Assembly (NCBI GenBank): GCA_964471755.1
Contig: CAYYJM010000137.1
Coordinates: 1 to 16,325, forward strand
Length of the DNA stretch: 16,325 nucleotides
Direction of reading: 5' to 3'
Source of the DNA: CAYYJM01 sp964471755
GTDB lineage: Bacteria > Planctomycetota > Planctomycetia > Gemmatales > Gemmataceae
The notes below the pieces were generated by a model. That model saw only the letters and a program-made list of their open reading frames with translations, had not been told where the DNA came from and did not search any database. Below are positions 1 through 5,790 of the stretch, piece by piece. Both the position numbers and the translations under genes were made by a program. Position 1 is the first letter of the stretch, and every line of letters starts with the position of its first letter.

Positions 1-55
1 ACACACCAAGCAGAAGGCTTTCGAGGACTTCATCAACACGCTGAACGTCGAGTGA
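1..55 (+). CDS. 3' end of an unidentified protein (partial)
   Basis: Only the last 17 codons are present, in the frame starting at base 2 and ending at the TGA at 53-55. The visible C-terminus is HTKQKAFEDFINTLNVE. The tail is too short to assign a family. It is called real because the frame is open to the left edge and a textbook intrinsic terminator follows 12 bases after the stop. The gene is convergent with the sigma factor gene on the other strand. Confidence 0.6.
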   Translation, partial: HTKQKAFEDFINTLNVE

Positions 56-67
56 CACCAAATGGAC

Positions 68-105
68 AGGAGCCCGCGGCGCTGTCGCGCCGCGGGCTCC
101 TTTTT
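68..105 (+). terminator. Rho-independent terminator
   Basis: A perfect 15-bp GC-rich stem (68-82 with 87-101) and a 4-base loop TGTC (83-86) are followed directly by a T-rich tail (101-105, then C and TTT). It ends the plus-strand gene that stops at 55. The sigma factor gene ends at 117 on the opposite strand, so the hairpin may also help end minus-strand transcripts, although that side lacks a good U-tract. Confidence 0.93.
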
Positions 106-116
106 CGTTTCGGCGA

Positions 117-1706
117 TCACTCCGTCTCGGCGAACTCGGCCAGGCGATCGCTCCGCAGGGGTTGACGCAACTTGAGCAGGCCCCGCGCCTCGATCTGGCG
201 GATGCGCTCGCGGGTGATGCCGTACGTCCGGGCCACTTCCTCAAGCGTTCGCGGCTGACCGTCCTTGAGGCCGAAACGCATCTCGATCACTTCCCGCTCA
301 CGCGGCGTCAGCGACCGCAGCACCTCGGACAGCCGTTCGCGCAGCAGGTGCTGATCGACCGTCTTGCCGGGATTGATCGCGGCGCGGTCGTCGAGGAAGT
401 CCTCCAGGGCCCGTTCGCCGTCGCCGCCCAGCGGTTCGTGCAAACTGACCGGGTGCCGCGAGACGATCCGCAGCGACTGCGTCTCCTCGACGGTAACCCC
501 CAGGGCTCCAGCGATCTCCTCGACGCTCGGCTCCCGACCCAGGCTGGCGGCCAGTTCGCCACGTACCCGCTCGACGGCCGCCAGCGTGCCGACCTGATGG
601 CACGGCACGCGAATGGTCCGGGCGTGATCGGCCAGGGCTCGCGTGATCCCCTGGCGAATCCACCAGGTGGCGTAGGTGCCGAACTTGTAGCCGAGCCGAT
701 GCTCGTACTTGTCCACGGCCCGCATCAGGCCGCGGTTGCCTTCCTGGATCAGGTCCGAGAAGGGCAGTCCCCGGCTGCGGTAGCGCTTGGCGATCGACAC
801 GACCAGGCGGAGGTTGCCCTCGGCCAGCTCACGTCGGGCCTGCTGATACTGCCAGCGACGCTCCTCCAGCACGCGGACCAGATCGGCCAGGTCCTCCGGA
901 GCCGAACGGGTCTCCAGCATCAGGTCGCGCATCTGCTTGACCAGGCGGGTCCGCCGTTCGCGGTCGGCCGCCGAGTTGCCCAGGTCGTCCAGCTCGGCGA
1001 CCAGATCGTTCATCTGGTCGGACAGGCTGCGCAGTTCCTCGGCCCAGCGGTCGAGCAGATCGATACGCGGCGACAGTTCCTCGGCCAACTTGCGGGCCTT
1101 GGTCATCTTGCGGGCCAGGGATCGCCGCAGCTGATGCCGTTGCGGTCCCTCGTTGGACTGCAACAGTTTCTGGAACTCCTCGTCCGCCTTCTTGATCAGC
1201 GTCTTGAGCGTCGGGACGTTGACCGGCATCCGCTTCTGGATCGACTCGCGGTTGAGGCCGAGCGTCGCGACGACATCGATGGACGGATCGAGGGCCAGGG
1301 TTCCGGCGGCGATCCGCTCGAAGGTATCGACGATGTTGGCGAGCGTCCGCCAGCTGCACATGCAGGCCTGGCGGAAGCGGGTGCGACGCACTTCCAGGCG
1401 CTCGGCCAGGGCCAACTCCTGCTCGCGGTTGAGCAGGGGAATGGCTCCCATCTGACGCAGGTAGACCCCCAGGGCGTCGTCGGGGGCGCTGCCATCGTCC
1501 TCGGGCGGCGCTTCTTCCTCGGCGTCCTCGGCCAGCGCCGCGTTCTCGTCGAACTCGTCGCTGAAACCGTCACCGGAGGCCTCGTCCCACGGATCGCGAT
1601 GGAGCGTCTCCGTCTCCTCGCCGCGGGCTTCCGGGGTGAGGTCGGCGCGGGGTTCAACCTGGTTGTCTGACAGCACCGCGGCGCTGCGCTTGTTGCTCCG
1701 TTTCAT
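117..1706 (-). CDS. rpoD: RNA polymerase sigma factor, RpoD/SigA (primary sigma-70) type
   Basis: A 529-residue protein that directs core RNA polymerase to sigma-70 promoters. The order is: an acidic N-terminus (about residues 28-76) in the place of region 1.1; region 1.2 (77-106, DDALGVYLRQMG); a non-conserved helical insert (about 110-285); region 2 (288-370) with NLRLVVSIAKRY, LIQEGNRGLMRAVDKY and the melting/-10 segment TYATWWIRQGITRALAD; region 3 (375-450); and region 4 (455-515) with LTPREREVIEMRFGL and the -35 helix TRERIRQIEARGLLKLR. The Gln and Thr that read the -10 element in E. coli RpoD (RQxxT) are present at 352 and 355. The ATG start has GTGGAG close upstream. The upstream leader is unusually long. 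Planctomycetes can carry more than one RpoD-like factor, so this could be the housekeeping factor or a close group 2 relative. Confidence 0.93.
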   Translation of the reverse strand: MKRSNKRSAAVLSDNQVEPRADLTPEARGEETETLHRDPWDEASGDGFSDEFDENAALAEDAEEEAPPEDDGSAPDDALGVYLRQMGAIPLLNREQELALAERLEVRRTRFRQACMCSWRTLANIVDTFERIAAGTLALDPSIDVVATLGLNRESIQKRMPVNVPTLKTLIKKADEEFQKLLQSNEGPQRHQLRRSLARKMTKARKLAEELSPRIDLLDRWAEELRSLSDQMNDLVAELDDLGNSAADRERRTRLVKQMRDLMLETRSAPEDLADLVRVLEERRWQYQQARRELAEGNLRLVVSIAKRYRSRGLPFSDLIQEGNRGLMRAVDKYEHRLGYKFGTYATWWIRQGITRALADHARTIRVPCHQVGTLAAVERVRGELAASLGREPSVEEIAGALGVTVEETQSLRIVSRHPVSLHEPLGGDGERALEDFLDDRAAINPGKTVDQHLLRERLSEVLRSLTPREREVIEMRFGLKDGQPRTLEEVARTYGITRERIRQIEARGLLKLRQPLRSDRLAEFAETE

Positions 1707-1813
1707 GGCTCCACGATCCTGTACTCTGTCCTGGTGCCCACGTCGGAATGGCCGCCTCAGGTGACGGCATCCACGAGTGCCTCGGCGACACCCGCGAGGG
1801 CAAAATCACTTCC

Positions 1814-1835
1814 CCGTCAGTGGGAGGGCTGACGG
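1814..1835. repeat. Hairpin (inverted repeat) upstream of rpoD
   Basis: CCGTCAG (1814-1820) and CTGACGG (1829-1835) form a perfect 7-bp stem around an 8-base loop, about 110 bases before the rpoD start. It could be an operator or a leader RNA structure. There is no U-tract on either strand, so it is not an intrinsic terminator. Confidence 0.5.
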
Positions 1836-1885
1836 TTGGTTGTAGTTACCGTAAGTGCTTGAAGCGGTGGGTAGGAAGCACTCAA

Positions 1886-1903
1886 CCGCCTCCCCCGAGG
1901 CGG
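1886..1903. repeat. Perfect GC-rich hairpin upstream of rpoD
   Basis: CCGCCTC (1886-1892) and GAGGCGG (1897-1903) pair perfectly with a CCCC loop. No T-run follows on either strand. It probably forms part of a structured leader or separates the preceding transcript; its role is not known. Confidence 0.5.
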
Positions 1904-2066
1904 AAACCCGCTTGGCTATCCTGATTATTCCGGCCCAGATCCGGGAGGGGTTCTGTCTTCTTCACCCGTTCTGCGATTGCCATCCGTCCAGAACCGGTGG
2001 CCCCCGACACCTCCCGGTCGCGGGGGAAACACTGGCGCAGGGTTGCACCGACGCTTCCGCCCGTGT

Positions 2067-2095
2067 ATTCTACGCACGGGCCCCCCGTCGGCCAA
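2067..2095 (-). promoter_or_regulatory. Candidate sigma-70 promoter upstream of rpoD
   Basis: Read on the minus strand, TTGGCC (2095-2090) lies exactly 17 bases before TAGAAT (2072-2067), and an AT-rich patch (TTTATTTA) lies just upstream, notable in such GC-rich DNA. The start of transcription would be near 2060, about 350 bases before the rpoD ATG. The -35 matches consensus at 4 of 6 positions and the -10 at 5 of 6. This is a pattern match only. Confidence 0.45.
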
Positions 2096-2239
2096 TAAAT
2101 AAACGATCGGCCTCACGAATTCGGTCAGGTCCTCGCCAGGGGCCCTCTGCGCCCGGACACCTGGGGCAAGCATTCCTCACCGTCTCTCTCAGGACACGTC
2201 TCCGCCCCGGATTGTTCACTCTGGAGCCTGGCAGAAAGC

Positions 2240-3445
2240 TCATCGGAGTCGATGTTTCACGTCCAGGCGCTTGCCCGCCCGGACGATATTGATGATCAGG
2301 TCGTCGCCGACCAGATAGTTTCGCCTCACGAAGCCCAGCAGGTCATCGATCGTCCCTTCGATCGGCTGGCCGTTGAACCCGATCACGATGTCGCCGCCCA
2401 TCACGCCGGAGGCCTTGAGGGTGGCCTGCACTCGTTCGTCCTGCTTGAAGGCGGCGCGTTTCGCTGACAGGCCCAGGGTCTGCTTCTCGGTGGCGGTCAG
2501 ATCGTCGCCGCTGAACGGCACCGAGGGGAGCAGATCGAGCAGGGACGGCCGCCAGGTCAGATTCGTCCTGCGCCAGCCCTCGACCACCTCCAGGCCGGCA
2601 GACCGTTCCTTGCCGTCGCGTCGCCAGGTGACGGCGATCGTACCCTTTGCCGGGGCCTTGTGCAGGGCGTAGCTGGCATCGCCAAACGATGCGATCGGGT
2701 AGCCGTTCAGCTTCACCAGCAGGTCGCCGGCCTGGAGTCCCGCCCGTGCCGCAGCCGACCCGGACGCCACGCTCGTGACGCGGTCGCCGGCGTCGTTGTC
2801 GAGCGTGATGCCGACGTTCTCCGGCAGCGGATAGACCCAGAGGCTATCCCGGTCCCACTTCCCGGCCGCCTTCAGGTCGGCTCGCCGGAACTCGTTGACG
2901 TTGTGGCAGTGGATGCACCCTCGATGTCGTTTCGCGGCCTGGTAATCTTCCGCCCGAAAGGCTGGCCCTGCCAGTGGTTGGGGTGCCGGTGGCGTCCGGT
3001 GCGTCTCCAGGGTACGATCCATCGCGTGGCGCAGACCTTTGGTCGAAATCCGTGCCTCGGGATCGGTCGCATCCCGACCGCCATAGCGGCCGTAGATGGT
3101 CTGGTCGGCGTTGAGGAAGAAGACGAACCAGGTCAGGTCGTGATCGAACTCGAACCGTCGCAGGTCCGCGCCCTCGATCTTGACCAGGCGAATCCGCACG
3201 AACTTGTTGGCGACCGGGGCGATATCCGGATGGAGACGAACAACCTGCTCGTCGATGTGGGTGCAGTCCAGTCACGGCTCGCAGCGAAAGACGAGGAAGA
3301 TCGGTTTGCCCGTCCGCTTCGCCTCGGCCAGGCCCCGGCCGTAGTCGGTGTACCAGCCGAAGCGAGCCGCGTCGGGCCGTTTCGGCTGGGCAGCGGCGAC
3401 TGCTGGCAGGACCAGCAGAACGAGGGCGGTGACGATGCGATTCAT
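2240..3445 (-). CDS. Candidate selenoprotein: secreted thioredoxin-like / CXXCH / double-PDZ protein (in-frame TGA = Sec)
   Basis: This is read as one 401-residue protein with TGA codon 58 (3274-3272) decoded as selenocysteine. The ATG at 3445 is preceded by GGAG at a spacing of 8; a GTG at 3454 is a poorer choice. Domains: signal peptide (about 1-20, ending AVAAAQ); thioredoxin-like fold (about 25-145) with Cys55-Glu-Pro-Sec58-Leu-Asp-Cys61; a monohaem-type CIHCH motif (Cys177, Cys180, His181); PDZ-like domain 1 (about 205-285, GLQAGDLLVKLNG) and PDZ-like domain 2 (about 322-400, GVMGGDIVIGFNG). The frame after the TGA is intact for about 340 codons, with no ribosome site near the next possible start (GTG, 3199). 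A SECIS-like hairpin lies at 3235-3253. The true stop is also TGA (2242-2240). A role as a periplasmic redox protein is inferred. The alternative is a point mutation or sequencing error in a Cys or Trp codon. An automatic call would list only 2240-3199. Confidence 0.8.
3235..3253 (-). promoter_or_regulatory. Candidate bacterial SECIS element
   Basis: In the mRNA, GACGAGC (3253-3247) pairs with GUUCGUC (3241-3235) through seven base pairs, one of them G-U, around the loop AGGUU (3246-3242). The loop begins 26 nt after the in-frame TGA. Known bacterial SECIS elements are short stems within the coding region just 3' of the UGA, with the apical loop roughly 16-37 nt away and a G among its first two bases; the E. 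coli fdhF loop also carries GGU. All these traits are met. Folding was done by eye. Confidence 0.65.
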
Positions 3446-3463
3446 GATGGACACTCCGGCTCG

Positions 3464-3823
3464 CTACTTCTTCTCGTCGGGCTTTTTGAGGACTTCGATC
3501 TTGACGACACGGGCGCGTTCCTCGAATTCCCACTCGATCTTTACCCGGCTCTTCAGTGGTGTGGCCTGGATCGTGGCCAGCATGGTCTTGTCGGGACCAC
3601 CGCCCGCTGCGGGAGCCCCGCCGCGCCAGTGCGGCACATAGCGTCGGCCCTTCGCCTCACCGTCGGCCTTGCCCTCGATCCAGTTGTCGCCCCGGGCCGT
3701 GACCACGCCGGTGACCGTCCCCTTGCGGGGCTCCGCCTGAGGGGGCTCCTTTTTGTCCTGCGCCATCGCGCCGAAGCCGACGGTGAGAGCCAGAAAACCA
3801 GCCAGTGCGATCCGGGTCATCAT
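3464..3823 (-). CDS. Small secreted protein of unknown function, first gene of the selenoprotein operon
   Basis: A 119-residue protein. The ATG at 3823 has GAGG nine bases upstream; the in-frame extension far upstream lies antisense to the TIR gene and is rejected. A signal peptide (residues 1-21) ends in GAMA before QDKK. The mature part is about 98 residues, with a beta-rich look (GTVTGVVTARGDNWIEG, KIEWEFEERARVVKIEVLKK), a glycine-rich centre (RGGAPAAGGGPDK) and a lysine-rich end. The strand pattern suggests a small beta-barrel such as an OB-fold, but I recognise no named family; similar short exported proteins are common in planctomycetes. It ends 18 bases before the ATG of the thioredoxin/PDZ gene, whose ribosome site lies in that gap, so the two are probably co-transcribed and may work together outside the cytoplasm. 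Confidence 0.8.
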   Translation of the reverse strand: MMTRIALAGFLALTVGFGAMAQDKKEPPQAEPRKGTVTGVVTARGDNWIEGKADGEAKGRRYVPHWRGGAPAAGGGPDKTMLATIQATPLKSRVKIEWEFEERARVVKIEVLKKPDEKK

Positions 3824-3888
3824 CACAGGATACCTCGCCTCGGAGGAAGGGGAATGACGTTCCCTGTAAACACCGCTCCAGGGGTAAG

Positions 3889-3943
3889 GTAGCGGTTTCT
3901 CGTTCGCGAGGCGATTTCTGGGAAAAATCGCCTCACGAGCTAC
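3889..3943. repeat. Long nested palindrome in the divergent promoter region
   Basis: The core is a perfect 10-bp stem GAGGCGATTT (3908-3917) / AAATCGCCTC (3925-3934) with a 7-base loop. It is extended by TCGT/ACGA (3900-3903 / 3935-3938) after a 4-base bulge, and by GTAGC/GCTAC (3889-3893 / 3939-3943) after another. The element sits between the divergent starts at 3823 (minus) and 4007 (plus) and reaches into a -10-like box. It may be an operator, a transcript leader structure, or a small palindromic repeat; no T-tract fits a terminator. Confidence 0.65.
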
Positions 3944-3946
3944 AAT
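3941..3946 (+). promoter_or_regulatory. Candidate -10 box for the TIR gene
   Basis: TACAAT matches the sigma-70 -10 consensus at 5 of 6 positions and starts 66 bases before the TIR gene ATG. No good -35 is visible at 16-18 bases upstream, where the palindrome lies. Activator-dependent or repressed expression would fit but is inference. Confidence 0.35.
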
Positions 3947-4006
3947 TTCTACTCCTCTCGTGCGTAGTTCCGGGTGAGTTACGAACGCATCTTCTGGGGA
4001 AACGCC

Positions 4007-5782
4007 ATGTCCTCCTTGCCGCGCGTGTTTGTCGGTTCTTCCTCCCCCGGACTGGTCTACGCTCCGGCGATCGCCGACCGGATCGGAGACTTCGCGGTCC
4101 CGATTCTCTGGACGAACCGGGAGGTCTTCGGCCCGACCGGAGCGAACCTGGCGAGCCTGCTCGATCAGATGCCGCGTGTGGACGCCGCCATCCTGGTCGC
4201 GTCGGCGGACGACCAGCTGAGCCGAGGCCGCTTCGACAGCCGGACGGAGAGCGTGCCACGTGATAACGTCGTCTTCGAGATCGGCCTGTTCATCGGCGCA
4301 CTGGGTCGGGCCCGGACGGTCTTTCTTCGACCGCAGGGGAGCGATCTCACGCTGCCCTCGGACCTGGCCGGTGAGGGCTGGATCAACTACCCGGCGGACC
4401 TCGGCGAGGGACTGGCTCAGACCATCGACCGCCTTCGTCAGTGGCTGACGGGAGCCGCCTTTCGCGGTCACACCTGCCCGATCCTGCGCTGGCCGAATGA
4501 ACAGGTGGTCGGCTCGCCGCTGCTCTGTTCCAGCCACGGCGAGGCTCGGCACTCGCTCCTCCTGATGGGCAACACGCTGGCCCAGTTCAGCGCGGCCGAT
4601 CAGCAGGAACTGGCCGACTGGCTCGGCGCGGAATCGCATCGCCGCATGGGCCTGCTGTTCCTCAATCCGAACGGCCCGCACGCCGAGGGACGCGAGCGGC
4701 CGCTGCTTCGGCAGGGCACGCGAGAGGTTGGCCTGGCCGCGTACGTCCAGGCCCTGACTGAGGCGATGCACGAACGCTGTGTCCCGCTGGTCTACGATGG
4801 CCCCTACCGCTACTCGATGCGTGGCATCGACCTGGCTCCGCACACGCGCTCGGCCCACAGCGAGGCCCACGTCACCCACTCGACCCACCTGGCCGGCATC
4901 CGGCGCGGCTACAGTCTGTCGCTGCCCTACCAGCGTGGAGCCGAGGCGTTCGAGTACTTCGCCTCCGACGCTCTGTCCCTGTGGCGGTCGGCCTGGGCCA
5001 ATCCGCCCGGACACGGCGCTACCCTCGCGGTCTGTCGGCCTCGGCCCGAAGGGAAGGATCAGAAGACGCGCGAGAAAGCCTGGGCGGACAATGCCCGGAT
5101 GGTGCTGTCGCGTGCCGCCACCCGGCTCCTTCAGCAGACCGGCCGACCACTCGACGAGACGAGTCGCGGCGTCAACTTCCACCTGAATCCCGCACCGCAG
5201 TGGCACTACACGCTTTGCTCGTTGAAGCGAACCGGGCCGCGCTGGGGTGGCCCGCTCTCGCAGTCGGCACCGGCCGGCTCCGAGGAACAGCTGCCCGCTG
5301 GATTCGACGAGTTCGTCCATGAGGTGTGCGCGTCGCTGAACCGCGTCCTGGCGGACCACTCCGTGACGACGATCACCCCGCGCGTGACGCAGTTGAAGTT
5401 GACGGCGCAGGGCCACCTGATCGCGTATTCGCCGAGCATCGATCCGGCCTTTGCCGAGGCGATGGCCGAGTTCTACACGATTCGCCAGGGCCTGGCACAG
5501 GCTCGGAAGTTCGATCCGACCTGCCTGCTGAAGCACCTCGATTTCTGGCCCCATGTGTCCGTGGGGATGGTCTTTCAGAACGACCAGGCCCTGCCGGAGC
5601 CGTTGCTGGGAGTCGAGCGGGAAGTGGAACTCGACGAGGTGTTGACCTGGCCATCAGGCGTGTTCCACGTCGTGCATTACGCCTATCGCACGTTTCGGCG
5701 AAACGTCGGCATCGCCGCCGTGCCCATCGGTGGTCCGGTGCCGACGGCGGCGATGCTGACTCGCTCGTTACGGATGGGCTGA
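4007..5782 (+). CDS. TIR (CAP12-like) - middle domain - 2H phosphoesterase-like fusion protein
   Basis: A 591-residue protein. The ATG at 4007 has GGGGA six bases upstream and sits just before the TIR domain; a GTG at 3974 would add 11 residues without a ribosome site. Residues 5-130 resemble the prokaryotic CAP12/PCTIR TIR family: RVFVGSSSPG, a DAAILVASADDQLSRG strand, and DNVVFEIGLFIGALGR, where Glu91 fits the catalytic NADase glutamate, then PSDLAGEGWINY. Residues 165-325 form an alpha/beta domain of unclear family (SLLLMGNTLAQF, GLLFLNPNGPH), faintly like PLD-type sensor domains. Residues about 388-570 carry two H-x-[ST]-h motifs, HYTL (His400) and HVSV (His516), with alternating helices and strands as in LigT/2H phosphoesterases. 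The expected chemistry is NAD+ cleavage plus 2',3'-cyclic or 2'-5' phosphodiester hydrolysis, with a role in defence inferred. It stands alone, with the stop 8 bases from a convergent gene. The TIR call is firm, the 2H call moderate, and the middle domain is unknown. Confidence 0.85.
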   Translation: MSSLPRVFVGSSSPGLVYAPAIADRIGDFAVPILWTNREVFGPTGANLASLLDQMPRVDAAILVASADDQLSRGRFDSRTESVPRDNVVFEIGLFIGALGRARTVFLRPQGSDLTLPSDLAGEGWINYPADLGEGLAQTIDRLRQWLTGAAFRGHTCPILRWPNEQVVGSPLLCSSHGEARHSLLLMGNTLAQFSAADQQELADWLGAESHRRMGLLFLNPNGPHAEGRERPLLRQGTREVGLAAYVQALTEAMHERCVPLVYDGPYRYSMRGIDLAPHTRSAHSEAHVTHSTHLAGIRRGYSLSLPYQRGAEAFEYFASDALSLWRSAWANPPGHGATLAVCRPRPEGKDQKTREKAWADNARMVLSRAATRLLQQTGRPLDETSRGVNFHLNPAPQWHYTLCSLKRTGPRWGGPLSQSAPAGSEEQLPAGFDEFVHEVCASLNRVLADHSVTTITPRVTQLKLTAQGHLIAYSPSIDPAFAEAMAEFYTIRQGLAQARKFDPTCLLKHLDFWPHVSVGMVFQNDQALPEPLLGVEREVELDEVLTWPSGVFHVVHYAYRTFRRNVGIAAVPIGGPVPTAAMLTRSLRMG

Positions 5783-5790
5783 GGGACCGC

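Larger units (their letters stand above)
1707..2239 (-). other. Long non-coding region upstream of the sigma factor gene, with several hairpins
   Basis: This 533-base stretch lies between two minus-strand genes. Short open frames here have no recognisable protein features and I leave them out. It holds perfect or near-perfect hairpins: 1814-1835 (7-bp stem CCGTCAG/CTGACGG), 1854-1880 (AGTGCTT/AAGCACT, 7 bp around a wide loop), 1886-1903 (CCGCCTC/GAGGCGG, CCCC loop) and 2059-2081 (GCCCGTG/CACGGGC). A sigma-70-like promoter at 2067-2095 points towards the sigma gene, which would give a leader of about 350 bases. No known riboswitch or small-RNA family was recognised. A separate small RNA is possible but unproven. 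Confidence 0.5.

Noticed and set aside
162..1670. A 502-codon open frame on the plus strand
   Set aside because: It lies antisense to the sigma factor gene, whose protein has every conserved region. The long frame is a by-product of high GC content.
1855..2292. Plus-strand open frame of 145 codons and a minus-strand one of 82 codons (1925-2173) in the rpoD leader
   Set aside because: Neither has a ribosome site, recognisable motif or normal composition, and the first runs into the end of the selenoprotein gene.
3272..3274. The TGA as a simple nonsense mutation (pseudogene) or read error
   Set aside because: It cannot be excluded, but the codon falls exactly at a redox position, a SECIS-like hairpin follows, and there is no other damage in the gene. 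Selenocysteine is the better explanation.
2660..3892. A 410-codon plus-strand open frame
   Set aside because: It is antisense to the thioredoxin/PDZ gene and the small secreted protein gene and shows no protein-family features.
3824..5554. N-terminal extension that would make the small secreted protein 696 residues long
   Set aside because: The extension is antisense to the TIR gene; the ATG at 3823 has a ribosome site and starts a clean signal peptide.
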